A stretch of DNA of 64,000 nucleotides from JANLTX01 sp049840835 (GTDB lineage: Bacteria; Armatimonadota; Armatimonadia; Armatimonadales; Armatimonadaceae). The stretch covers positions 124,001 to 188,000 of the forward strand of contig JASGJG010000036.1 in NCBI GenBank assembly GCA_049840835.1. The letters are read 5' to 3'. Shown one piece after another: positions 15,110 through 22,992 of the stretch; the stretch's first letter is position 1, and each line of letters starts with the position of its first letter. The notes below the pieces were generated by a model. It worked only from the letters and a program-made list of their open reading frames with translations. It had not been told where the DNA came from and searched no databases. Both the position numbers and the translations under genes were made by a program.

Positions 15110-15670
15110 TTAGCGACTACGAACGCCACCGGGTCCAAAAATAACTGTGTCAGGAGCGCAGACGGTGAATACGGCAGCAGGCCTATCTAGCCATCGGACT
15201 AACCGCATGACATGGGGAAGCCCAGTACGCCCACCTTCCGATAGGTGCGTTAGCATGCCAGCGGTACAGCCTCCAATTTCTAACGCTACAGCCTTCCAGG
15301 TCATACCGCGCTGCTCGCGTTTGATATTCAGAGCTGCATAGATTGCCTTTGTATCCCAGCGTAGGCTTTCCCCGGCAGCGGGCATGGGTAGCCGGAAGTG
15401 TTCGGTATCGGCGCCGATAAAGCCCGGTAGGAAGCTCTCTGGAGCGCGCCCCAGCCAGAGCAGCATCTGGAGAATACCGTCTCCCTCACCTACCCTCTTG
15501 TCTTTCAGGCGGGTCATGGTAGTAGCGGCAACCGCATGCGCTTCTTTATGATCCCGTGCCACTTGCCGAGCGACAGCAGACCAGGTCAGGTTCTCAGCCT
15601 GGCGCTTTTCGTCCAGCGCCTCATAGAGCGCCTTCAGATCGAAGTTGGAATCCGGCACAAAGATTAGCAT
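15110..15670 (-). CDS. Tandem helix-turn-helix DNA-binding protein
   Basis: A 186-aa protein with two similar XRE-like HTH domains. The first is about residues 11-80 (FDLKALYEALDEKRQAENLT, WSAVARQVA, then LLWLGRAPESFLPG). The second is about 103-170 (WDTKAIYAALNIKREQRGMT, WKAVALEIG, then LVRWLDRPAAVF). Each repeat ends in a Leu-Trp-x-x-Arg helix. It is divergent from the FGE-like/LPS operon 35 bp away, so it could regulate that operon. Confidence 0.75.
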   Translation of the reverse strand: MLIFVPDSNFDLKALYEALDEKRQAENLTWSAVARQVARDHKEAHAVAATTMTRLKDKRVGEGDGILQMLLWLGRAPESFLPGFIGADTEHFRLPMPAAGESLRWDTKAIYAALNIKREQRGMTWKAVALEIGGCTAGMLTHLSEGGRTGLPHVMRLVRWLDRPAAVFTVCAPDTVIFGPGGVRSR

Positions 15671-15693
15671 ACCCGCTTCTCTGTAGTGCGCGG

Positions 15694-15699
15694 TACAAT
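15694..15699 (+). promoter_or_regulatory. -10 box of the FGE-like/LPS operon
   Basis: TACAAT ends 5 nt before a GTG start at 15705. This spacing recurs before many genes in this window and favours the GTG over the ATG at 15732. Confidence 0.5.
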
Positions 15700-15704
15700 T
15701 TGGC

Positions 15705-16493
15705 GTGTTGTATCAGGTACCAGAACCGCCCATGATTCGCATTCCCGGCGGCACGCTTCATGGAAAGACAATTGCGCCGTTTGATATGGACAAAACCCAT
15801 GTGACCGTGGCGCAGTTTCGGGAGTTCGTGAAAGAAACCGGGTATGTCACCGATGCCGAGCGCTTAGGAGCAGGAGAGATTCGCTCGCTGGCAACCTGGG
15901 ACCACGTGGAAGTCCGGGGGGCGAGCTGGCGCTTTCCCGAAGGACCGAAGAAACCGAAGGCAAAAGACAACGACCCGGTGGTGCAGGTGAGCTATACGGA
16001 TGCACAGGCCTACGCGGGGTGGCGTGGGGCGCGGCTTCCGACTGCCGTGGAGTTCGAGTGGGCGCAGCGCGGCGGCCTGAAAGACAAACTCTACGCCTGG
16101 GGCAACGAGGAGCTACCGGGCGGCAAGGTCATGGCGAACTACTGGCACGGTCCCCTGATAACAGGCAAACCGCGCCCGGAGAACCTGGTGGACCCCTATA
16201 TCAAACTGGCGCCTGTGGGCAGTTTTCCGCCCAATGGCTATGGCCTCTACGATATGTCTGGCAATGCCTGGGAAATGACCAGTACTAAGATGGGTGAAGG
16301 CAATGTCGCGGTGCTGGGTGGTTCCTGGCGCTGTGCGACCTCCGATAAATATGTGGACTGCTGCCTGGGGTTCATGAATGGGGTTAAGCAACCCTTCCCG
16401 ATTCCCACTAAGAAGCTGAACGGGGCTTCTGGAGACAATGTCGGGTTCCGCTGTGTAAAAGATGTCCTTGTGGTGAAGGTCTCCCCGAACTGA
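15705..16493 (+). CDS. Formylglycine-generating enzyme (SUMF1)-family protein
   Basis: 262 aa from GTG 15705 (253 from ATG 15732). The FGE-sulfatase fold is clear: IPGGTLHG, FDMDKTHVTVAQFREFV, RLPTAVEFEWAQRGG, GLYDMSGNAWEMTS and GGSWRC, then a GFRC end. The Cys pair of true formylglycine generators (Ser/Cys near the C-terminus) is not clearly placed, and canonical GNVWEW reads GNAWEM, so another oxidase or binding role is possible. The stop overlaps the first GT9 start (TGATG), making it the first gene of the LPS-sugar operon. No sulfatase is seen nearby. Confidence 0.85.
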   Translation: MLYQVPEPPMIRIPGGTLHGKTIAPFDMDKTHVTVAQFREFVKETGYVTDAERLGAGEIRSLATWDHVEVRGASWRFPEGPKKPKAKDNDPVVQVSYTDAQAYAGWRGARLPTAVEFEWAQRGGLKDKLYAWGNEELPGGKVMANYWHGPLITGKPRPENLVDPYIKLAPVGSFPPNGYGLYDMSGNAWEMTSTKMGEGNVAVLGGSWRCATSDKYVDCCLGFMNGVKQPFPIPTKKLNGASGDNVGFRCVKDVLVVKVSPN

Positions 16494-17611
16494 TGGAGCG
16501 GTTTGTCGATCAGCCTCTAGGCGAGCGCCCCCACCTTGCTGTCTTCGGGTCCGATAAGGTCGGAAACTTCGTGGTCACCACACCCCTGCTTCGGGGATTA
16601 AAAGAAAAATACCCCGATGCCAGTATCACGTTCTTTGGCTCCACGACCACGGCAGACTTAGAGGCTGCGTGCCCCTATATAGATGCGCGGCTCTCACTCT
16701 ATGGGGCCACCGGCGATGTCCTGGGAGATTTCCATAGCTTCGTAACACAGCGAGTCTCTGCTGCTGGACCCATTGCGCTAGCGATCAACTGCGATGGTTT
16801 CTCGCCGCTCACACAGGCGCTGGTGCCACTGACTCGCCCGCATTATGCTGCCGGACAGGTACTCCGTGCGGACTTACGCCTGCCGCTCTCGTTTCCCCCC
16901 GGTGACCCGCGCGCCGAGCTACTGAAAGATTCGGACTGGAACGGGCCAGGTATGGTGGCGCGGCATCCTAACCTGCTAACCAGCAACTACTTTGGGGAGA
17001 TGCTCTGCCGCCTGGCCTATGTGGAGACGGATTTCTTCCACGTGGAAGTCGGCTCCGAGCCCCCCCCGTTCGAAGTGCCAGACATACTGGTCCACATGAC
17101 CACTACCCGCCCCGCCAAGATGTGGCTACCCGAGTACTGGGGCAGGCTGCTCTCCTGGTGCGACTCGGAAGGTATCAGCGTGGGGTTGGTGGGTAGCAAG
17201 CCGGAGCTGGAGCGCGAGCTTTACGGCGGTGGCTTCGAGGAGGAGCTGCTGGCCACAACAAAGCTCCGTGACCTGCGAGGGCGGACGAAGCTAACCGAGC
17301 TGGCAGGCGCCTTTGCGCAGGCTCGTGCCGCCGTGGTTGTGGATGCCGGACCACTGCACTTAGCCGTTGGTGTCGGCTGCCCCACTATCGCACTGTTTGG
17401 CAACGATGCCGATGGTGACGGGGCCAGCCCGGTTCGGCTTTGGGGACCGCGTGGCCGCAATGTGCTGCCCGTGGTGAGCCAGGAGAAGTGTACGGTCTGC
17501 GTGGAGAATCGCTTCAAGAACGCCGACTGCCTGGTAGAGGGGCATCCCTGTATGCAGGGCCTTACGCCGGACTCGGTGATTGCGGCACTGGCCCGGACCC
17601 TGGGTAAGTGA
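16493..17611 (+). CDS. GT9 (heptosyltransferase-family) glycosyltransferase, first copy
   Basis: A 372-aa GT-B fold protein. N-terminal FGSDKVGNFVVTTPLLRGLK matches the ADP-heptose:LPS heptosyltransferase start, and VVVDAGPLHLAVGVGCPTIALFG is the nucleotide-sugar binding block near 280-305. The C-terminus carries a Cys-rich stretch (CTVCVENRFKNADC). It probably adds a sugar to the lipid A-Kdo core on the cytoplasmic side. The start overlaps the FGE-like stop and the stop overlaps the next GT9 as GTGA. Confidence 0.88.
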   Translation: MERFVDQPLGERPHLAVFGSDKVGNFVVTTPLLRGLKEKYPDASITFFGSTTTADLEAACPYIDARLSLYGATGDVLGDFHSFVTQRVSAAGPIALAINCDGFSPLTQALVPLTRPHYAAGQVLRADLRLPLSFPPGDPRAELLKDSDWNGPGMVARHPNLLTSNYFGEMLCRLAYVETDFFHVEVGSEPPPFEVPDILVHMTTTRPAKMWLPEYWGRLLSWCDSEGISVGLVGSKPELERELYGGGFEEELLATTKLRDLRGRTKLTELAGAFAQARAAVVVDAGPLHLAVGVGCPTIALFGNDADGDGASPVRLWGPRGRNVLPVVSQEKCTVCVENRFKNADCLVEGHPCMQGLTPDSVIAALARTLGK

Positions 17612-18606
17612 AGCGGATTCTAATTATTCGCCTGGGAGCCATAGGCGATGTGCTCATGACCACCCCGACGGTAAGAGCGCTCAAGGCGAAATACCCGGAG
17701 GCGGAGATTACCTATATCACCGGCAAAGGTCTGGGAACGGTCCTCAAAGGCCTCCCTGCTCTGAGCGAAGTGATGGAGTTCGACAAAACGGCGAAAGGGT
17801 TCCTGGCTCTAGCCCCGGAGCTACGCAAGCGGTCATTCAACCTCACGGTCAACCTCCAGCCGAGTATCAAGACAGGGCTTCTTCGAATGGCGGCAGGCGC
17901 AAAGCATACGCTGACCTATAAGCGTGACCATGCCTTTCACGCCGTGGAGAACACCCTGAAGACCCTGGAGCCACTGGGCATCGACCCGGCGGCCTGCTCT
18001 CGCTATACCGAGTTCGCGATTCCCGATGAAGCCCACCAGAAAGTGGACGCGCTTCTGGCAGAGCGTGGCATCACGGATAACTCCCCATTGGTTCTGGTAA
18101 CGCCGGGAGCCACAGCCCCTTCCCGGCAATGGCCGGTTGAGAACCTGGTCGCGTTTTTAGACCTGCTCACGGAAAACCGCCCCACCTGGCATGTGGGGTT
18201 CTTCGGTGGTGGAGGCGATAAAGCGATAGCCGAGGCGGCGCTGGCGCAGGTCAGGCACCCGGAGCGCTTGCTGAACTTTATCGGGGCGACAAATCTGAAA
18301 GAATCCGGAGCGCTGTTAGTTCGCGCCAATGCCTTAGTGACCATGGATACTGGCCCTATGCACCTGGCGGCGGCTGTGGGTTGCCCACTGGTTGCCCTGT
18401 TCGGCGCGACCTCCACGAAGCGCACTGGCCCGGCTCCCCCTCCCCCAACGGCGCGCGTGATGCGAACACCGCTCACGCTGGTCCACACGGAGGGGTTGGA
18501 TTGCGTGCCCTGTATGGAGCGCACCTGTAAACGGGGGGATTTAGCCTGTCTCACCCGCCTATCTCCTCAGGCTGTTCTGAGTGCACTGGAAAAACAACTT
18601 CTATGA
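17608..18606 (+). CDS. GT9 (heptosyltransferase-family) glycosyltransferase, second copy
   Basis: A 332-aa protein opening with ILIIRLGAIGDVLMTTPTVRALK, the classic WaaC/WaaF N-terminus, and containing VTMDTGPMHLAAAVGCPLVALFG near 245-267. The C-terminal DCVPCMERTCKRGDLAC echoes the Cys cluster of its neighbour. It starts with GTG overlapping the previous stop and overlaps kdsB by ATGA. No heptose-synthesis genes are visible, so the donor sugar is open. Confidence 0.9.
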   Translation: MKRILIIRLGAIGDVLMTTPTVRALKAKYPEAEITYITGKGLGTVLKGLPALSEVMEFDKTAKGFLALAPELRKRSFNLTVNLQPSIKTGLLRMAAGAKHTLTYKRDHAFHAVENTLKTLEPLGIDPAACSRYTEFAIPDEAHQKVDALLAERGITDNSPLVLVTPGATAPSRQWPVENLVAFLDLLTENRPTWHVGFFGGGGDKAIAEAALAQVRHPERLLNFIGATNLKESGALLVRANALVTMDTGPMHLAAAVGCPLVALFGATSTKRTGPAPPPPTARVMRTPLTLVHTEGLDCVPCMERTCKRGDLACLTRLSPQAVLSALEKQLL

Positions 18607-19334
18607 AAACCGTGGTATTGATTCCTGCCCGGCTCGCGGCGACGCGATTGCCGGATAAGCCCCTTGCCGAGATTGCGGGTAAGCCGATGATCCAGCATGT
18701 CTGGGAGCGCGCCCGGAAAGCTCAGGGCATCGATGGCGTATTCGTCGCGACTCCCGACCAGCGTATCGCCGATGCGGTGGCTGGCTTCGGCGGCGAAGCG
18801 ATTCTGACGCGTGCGGATCATCAGACGGGTACGGACCGGCTGGCAGAAGCGGTGGGTAAGCTGCCCGACAGCGTAGAAGTTATCGTAAACGTACAGGGCG
18901 ATGAGCCTCGTATCGATCCAGCCACTATTGAAGCTGCTGCGGCTCCGCTTCTGGCGGATGCCAGTCTGGCTATGTCCAGCGCCTGCTGCCCGCTTCCCGA
19001 GGAGCAGCTTTCCGACCCGAACGCCGTGAAAGTGGTTGTGGCTCTAAATGGAGACGCGCTGTATTTTTCGCGCGCGGCCATTCCCTATGTTCGAGACTCC
19101 AGCGCCGGAGTGATTCCCAAGCTGCATATCGGGCTCTATGCCTACCGCCGTGAGTTTCTACTGGCGTTTCCCACACTGCCGCGCACTCCGCTGGAGCGGA
19201 CCGAGTCTTTAGAGCAGCTCCGAGCACTGGAGAGCGGCTATCGGATTCGAATGATTGAGATAGAGCGTGCCCCGGCAGCGGTAGATACCCAGGAAGACCT
19301 GGAGCGAGTACGCGCCCTCTTTGCGGTAGACTGA
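18603..19334 (+). CDS. kdsB: CMP-Kdo synthetase KdsB
   Basis: A 243-aa 3-deoxy-manno-octulosonate cytidylyltransferase activating Kdo as CMP-Kdo for inner-core LPS. It shows IPARLAATRLPDKPL (nucleotide binding), NVQGDEPRI, and ESLEQLRALESGYRI with VDTQEDLERV at the end. Length is normal. It overlaps the GT9 gene upstream and is followed by kdsA after 5 bp. Confidence 0.96.
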   Translation: MKTVVLIPARLAATRLPDKPLAEIAGKPMIQHVWERARKAQGIDGVFVATPDQRIADAVAGFGGEAILTRADHQTGTDRLAEAVGKLPDSVEVIVNVQGDEPRIDPATIEAAAAPLLADASLAMSSACCPLPEEQLSDPNAVKVVVALNGDALYFSRAAIPYVRDSSAGVIPKLHIGLYAYRREFLLAFPTLPRTPLERTESLEQLRALESGYRIRMIEIERAPAAVDTQEDLERVRALFAVD

Positions 19335-19339
19335 GCACT

Positions 19340-20164
19340 GTGACAAGAACCGTAGAGATAACCGATTCGGTCGTGTTCGGGGGTGGGCGACCGTTTGGCC
19401 TGATTGCCGGACCGTGCGTTATTGAGAGCCTGGACCTATGCCGCGAAGTCTGCGGCACAGTGAAGGAAGTCTGTGAGAAACTCGGGATTCCCTTTATCTT
19501 CAAGGCTGCATTCGATAAGGCCAACCGTACCAGTAACACCTCGTTTCGGGGGCATGGCATGGAGGCGGGCCTTGAGGTTCTCAGCCAGATTCGCTCGGAG
19601 TTTGGCGTGCCAGTACTGACCGATGTGCACGAGAGCTATCAATGCGGCCCTGCCGCTGAAGTCGTGGATGTGCTCCAGATTCCCGCGTTTTTGTGCCGCC
19701 AGACCGATTTGCTGGTAGCGGCGGGAGAGACGGACAAAGCGGTACATATCAAAAAGGGGCAGTTTTTAGCCCCCTGGGATATGGCGCAGGCCGTCCGCAA
19801 AGTAGAGGCTACCGGTAATCAGAAGGTCCTGGTGTGTGAGCGCGGGGCTAGTTTTGGCTACAACACTCTGGTGGTGGATTTCCGCTCCCTGCCGCAGATG
19901 GCGGCGGCCACAGGCTGCCCGGTGATCTACGATGTCACGCACTCGGTGCAGCAGCCCGGCGGTCTGGGCACAGCCACCGGGGGAACGCGTGAGTTTGTGC
20001 CTGCGCTGGCCCGAGCCGGAGTGGCCATGGGGTTGGATGGGTTGTTCCTGGAGGTTCATCCGGACCCGCAAAACGCCCTGAGCGATGCCGCTACAATGCT
20101 GGCTCTGAAAGAGTTACCCGACCTGCTCGGTGTTTTGAAACAAATAGAGACAGCAGTAAAATAA
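19340..20164 (+). CDS. kdsA: Kdo-8-phosphate synthase KdsA
   Basis: A 274-aa enzyme condensing phosphoenolpyruvate and arabinose-5-phosphate to Kdo-8-P. Motifs are IAGPCVIES, KAAFDKANRTS, GLEVLSQIR, DVLQIPAFLCRQTDLL and FLEVHPDPQNALSD. It starts with GTG at 19340. Together with kdsB this shows a Kdo-containing LPS and so an outer membrane. A strong terminator follows. Confidence 0.96.
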   Translation: MTRTVEITDSVVFGGGRPFGLIAGPCVIESLDLCREVCGTVKEVCEKLGIPFIFKAAFDKANRTSNTSFRGHGMEAGLEVLSQIRSEFGVPVLTDVHESYQCGPAAEVVDVLQIPAFLCRQTDLLVAAGETDKAVHIKKGQFLAPWDMAQAVRKVEATGNQKVLVCERGASFGYNTLVVDFRSLPQMAAATGCPVIYDVTHSVQQPGGLGTATGGTREFVPALARAGVAMGLDGLFLEVHPDPQNALSDAATMLALKELPDLLGVLKQIETAVK

Positions 20165-20165
20165 A

Positions 20166-20199
20166 AACAGCCCGGAATTGCTTCCGGGCTGTTTTTTTT
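20166..20199 (+). terminator. Terminator after kdsA
   Basis: AACAGCCCGGAA pairs with TTCCGGGCTGTT over a 4-nt loop, followed by eight T. Confidence 0.9.
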
Positions 20200-20212
20200 C
20201 GTATGGCCAGGC

Positions 20213-20662
20213 TTACGGCTTGGTATCGCCGCCGTTGCCCCAGATGATGTTGCTGATTGTATCAATCTGCTGGCTGCTGCCACCATTACCCCAGGTAATG
20301 TTGGCTGGCTTGGTATCCCCACCATTGCCCCAGATAATATTGTTGACACTGTTGATCGGATTTCCGGTAACAGCGATAACAATAGTTCTCCAGATGATGA
20401 TGGAAGGTGTGGTGATCTGCTGGCCACCATTACCCCAGGTAATGTTGGACGGCTTGGTATCGCCACCGTTGCCCCAGATGATGTTGCTGATCGTATCGAT
20501 CCGCTGGCTGCTGCCACCATTACCCCAGGTAATGTTGGACGGCTTTACTGGATCTGGATCAGTGATGGTGCCCCAGATGATGCTGGGTGTCTGAGCTTGT
20601 GCTGCCACCCCGATTGCCAAAATGGACCCTGCCACCAGGAGGCGTGCTAAGGACCTTCTCAT
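20213..20662 (-). CDS. Exported WGN-repeat protein
   Basis: 149 aa with a signal peptide (LLVAGSILAIGVAAQAQ). The mature part is built of repeats of the form (S/P)N-I-(T/I)-WGNGG, seven Trp-Gly copies separated by short linkers such as SSQRIDTIS and DTKP. The repeats resemble the W-G-x-N runs attached to some secreted subtilases in other phyla, but there is no enzyme domain here. A 95-bp block is duplicated at 234-bp distance (20217-20311 and 20451-20545). The protein ends abruptly after the last repeat. Function is unknown; a surface or matrix role is a guess. Confidence 0.8.
   Translation of the reverse strand: MRRSLARLLVAGSILAIGVAAQAQTPSIIWGTITDPDPVKPSNITWGNGGSSQRIDTISNIIWGNGGDTKPSNITWGNGGQQITTPSIIIWRTIVIAVTGNPINSVNNIIWGNGGDTKPANITWGNGGSSQQIDTISNIIWGNGGDTKP
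20217..20545. repeat. Internal 95-bp direct repeats in the WGN-repeat gene
   Basis: 20217-20311 and 20451-20545 are nearly identical direct repeats (a few substitutions), offset by exactly 78 codons, with related shorter units between. They indicate recent duplication within the gene. Confidence 0.75.
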
Positions 20663-20733
20663 TCTTTTTTCTACCCTCTCTACCCCTAAAACATGCCGAG
20701 GGGGGCCCCACCAACCTGACCCTCAGCAGTCCC

Positions 20734-20762
20734 ACTATAAAAGGGAAGAAAGCGTTTGTCAA
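20734..20762 (-). promoter_or_regulatory. Consensus sigma-70 promoter of the WGN-repeat gene
   Basis: Minus strand: -35 TTGACA (20757-20762), 17-bp spacer, -10 TATAGT (20734-20739). This leaves a leader of about 65 nt, with a GAGGG/CCCTC pairing, before a purine-rich ribosome-binding region. The combination is unusual here, where most genes look leaderless. Confidence 0.8.
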
Positions 20763-20803
20763 TCGAATGTATAATTTTTCTTTATTGTTAGAAATACTGT
20801 ATT

Positions 20804-21574
20804 TCAGCGTTCTCTGGCACTGGTTCGTGAAAAACTGATATTTTTGACAAGATCCAGCCCGCCGCCCCGCTGAATCAGTTCGGACACTGTCACAAAAATG
20901 TATCCTTTATCTCGCAGGGTACGAACAAGGCTCGGAAGCGCCTGAACAGTCGCCCGAATGCCATCATGCAGTAAAATTATCCCGCCTGGTGTAATATCGC
21001 GGATCACGAGGCGTTTTATATCTGCTGCAGTACGATTTAACTTGTAATCTGCGGGGTCATCGGTCCAGAGCACTGTCGTATAACCGTTTCGTTCGACAAT
21101 TTTGAGAATCTCCGGACTGTACTCCCCGCCCGGAGGGCGAAACAGACGGCTGGGTGCGCCGACAATCGCTTTCAATAGATCGCGAGTGCGGTTCAGCTCG
21201 TTCGCGATCTCTTCGGTCGGAATCCGGTTCAAACGGTAGTGATTGAACGTGTGGTTGCCGATCTCATGTCCCTCTACAGCTATCCGCTGGACTAGCTCCG
21301 GATGGCGGCGAGCCTGCGACCCAACTAAGAAAAAGGTGGAAGGACAGTGTAGCTGTTTCAGTAAATCGAGAAGCTGGGAGGTCTTCTCGCCGTGTGGGCC
21401 ATCATCGAAAGTCAGTGCGATATACGGTAGGTTCGGCGAACCAGAGACGACTCGGAGCAGCTTGATACCTTTCTGACGCTCCGCGTCATCCTGGGCAGCA
21501 ATCTCCGCCAGACGCCGATAGTTGGTCTCTTTGGCTCCCTGACTTCCCTTGGTTGGAGGCATGAGTTTTCTCAT
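20804..21574 (-). CDS. NodB-type polysaccharide deacetylase
   Basis: 256 aa. NodB motifs: TFDDGPH (catalytic Asp and metal Asp), the metal-binding HEIGNHTFNH, RPPGGEYS, and LLHDG near the C-terminus. These are zinc-dependent deacetylases of peptidoglycan, chitin-like or exopolysaccharide N-acetyl groups. There is no clear signal peptide on this start; the N-terminal 45 residues are charged and helical, so the true export signal, if any, is uncertain. Confidence 0.88.
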   Translation of the reverse strand: MRKLMPPTKGSQGAKETNYRRLAEIAAQDDAERQKGIKLLRVVSGSPNLPYIALTFDDGPHGEKTSQLLDLLKQLHCPSTFFLVGSQARRHPELVQRIAVEGHEIGNHTFNHYRLNRIPTEEIANELNRTRDLLKAIVGAPSRLFRPPGGEYSPEILKIVERNGYTTVLWTDDPADYKLNRTAADIKRLVIRDITPGGIILLHDGIRATVQALPSLVRTLRDKGYIFVTVSELIQRGGGLDLVKNISFSRTSARER

Positions 21575-21639
21575 TCTTTAAAATGGGGTAATAGAGTGAT
21601 TGGACGAGGGCAGCGCTCTGGAGTATACTGCCTCAGATA

Positions 21640-21663
21640 CGTTGAGCCTGGAATCTCCAGGCT
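21640..21663 (+). other. Perfect 9-bp hairpin upstream of the CBS-DUF1385 gene
   Basis: GAGCCTGGA and TCCAGGCTC pair over a 3-nt loop about 35 bp before the ATG at 21693. It may act as a leader structure or a divergent-transcription insulator. No T-run follows directly. Confidence 0.4.
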
Positions 21664-21692
21664 CTCGTAGTTTTGCCAGTATAGCATAGCCC

Positions 21693-22901
21693 ATGACGGC
21701 ACCGCAGAGACTGTCCTCACCAAAGCCGCTGACCGGCTACCTTCGCCGTGTCCGCGAGGCGACTCCACAAACCTCGCTGGGAGATGCTATCGCGCTTCTG
21801 CGTGTCTCTCCGCATCGTGTGGTCCCCGTGGTGGCTGGTGGCCAGCTTGTTGGTCTACTTACCGAGCGCTGCCTGACCAGGGCGCTTCTGTCCGCACGTG
21901 ATGATGTGGGACGAGAGGCTCTGCGCTCTTCACCAGTATCATCGGTTATGGAGCCGCCCGGCCCTACCCTGCTTTACACGGAGACTCCCGAAGCGTTTTT
22001 GGAGACCTGTGACCGATACGAGCAAGATGTACTGCCTCTGATTGAAGCGAGCGGGCGGTTCGTGGGTCTGATGGGCCGCAGTGACCTGATTGAAGACCTA
22101 CTCACTCCGCCCCGAATGCCCCTGATTGGCGGCATGGCGACTCCCTTGGGGGTGTACCTCACGAGCGGTGCGGTGAGCGGCGGCACAGGCGGGTTTGCCC
22201 TGATTCTCTCCGGGCTACTTACGTCGCTGGTGCAAACTGGTCTGTTTCTCGGTCTCAACACTGGGGGCATGCTGCTGCGAGAGCGTGTACCGGCCTTATG
22301 GCTTACTTGGAGCAACCTGCCGCACCTGCTTCAAGAGTCACTGGGACCACTGCTGAGCGCTCTGGTTTTCGGCGGAACATTTCTAACCCTGCTGCGGTTC
22401 TCTCCGGTGGCGGGCTACCATGCTGCCGAACATCAGGTGGTCCATGCCATGGAGCGCGGTGAGCCGTTGCTGGTAGAGTCCGTGCAGCTCATGCCCCGTG
22501 AGCATCCACGCTGCGGCACGAATTTTATTGCGGGGGCAGCTCTGCTGACTGCGGGTAGCGCGCTGGTACCACTCATCGGCGTGCTGGGCTATGTGGTGGG
22601 CGCGTTAGCAGCACTGGCAGGTTGGCGTAGCTTCGGCGGCTGGCTCCAGCGGCACTTTACGACCCGCCGGGCCACACAGCAGCAATTAGAGAGTGGGATT
22701 CGGGCGGCCAATGAGCTACTGGCGAAGCAAGCGCGCCACGGTGATGAACCAGCAGGTGGATTGGCGCGGCTCTGGCGCTCGGGAATGGTCCATATCCTGC
22801 TGGGGTATGCCTTAGGAGGCGGTATCTTAGCGCTGCTGGGCTGGCTGTTCCCATCGCTGGGCAACACGCTACTACCGAGCTGGCGCGAGCTGCTTTCCTA
22901 G
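21693..22901 (+). CDS. CBS-pair / DUF1385 (YqhQ-like) fusion membrane protein
   Basis: 402 aa. Residues 20-135 form two CBS motifs (TSLGDAIALLRVSPHRVVPVV, GQLVGLLTE, then FLETCDRYEQDVLPLIE, GRFVGLMG), which usually bind adenine nucleotides. Residues about 138-330 match DUF1385: IGGMATPLGVYL, several membrane helices, and the signature YHAAEHQVVHAMERGE ... HPRCGTNF. DUF1385 has no known function. The fusion suggests nucleotide-sensed control of this membrane protein. The end carries one more helix (IWGYALGGGILALLGWLF-like). Confidence 0.82.
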   Translation: MTAPQRLSSPKPLTGYLRRVREATPQTSLGDAIALLRVSPHRVVPVVAGGQLVGLLTERCLTRALLSARDDVGREALRSSPVSSVMEPPGPTLLYTETPEAFLETCDRYEQDVLPLIEASGRFVGLMGRSDLIEDLLTPPRMPLIGGMATPLGVYLTSGAVSGGTGGFALILSGLLTSLVQTGLFLGLNTGGMLLRERVPALWLTWSNLPHLLQESLGPLLSALVFGGTFLTLLRFSPVAGYHAAEHQVVHAMERGEPLLVESVQLMPREHPRCGTNFIAGAALLTAGSALVPLIGVLGYVVGALAALAGWRSFGGWLQRHFTTRRATQQQLESGIRAANELLAKQARHGDEPAGGLARLWRSGMVHILLGYALGGGILALLGWLFPSLGNTLLPSWRELLS

Positions 22902-22992
22902 GGCGGAACGTCTCCCGGTAAAAATGCGCTGTAGTCACCGGGGCGATACATTATTCGGATAGATACTGGAAAAGGAACGATAGGTTCAACAC

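Noticed and set aside
20056..20520. Second repeat-rich frame over the WGN-repeat gene
   Set aside because: Out-of-frame reading of the same DNA repeats; only 20213-20662 has a signal peptide, promoter and ribosome-binding site.
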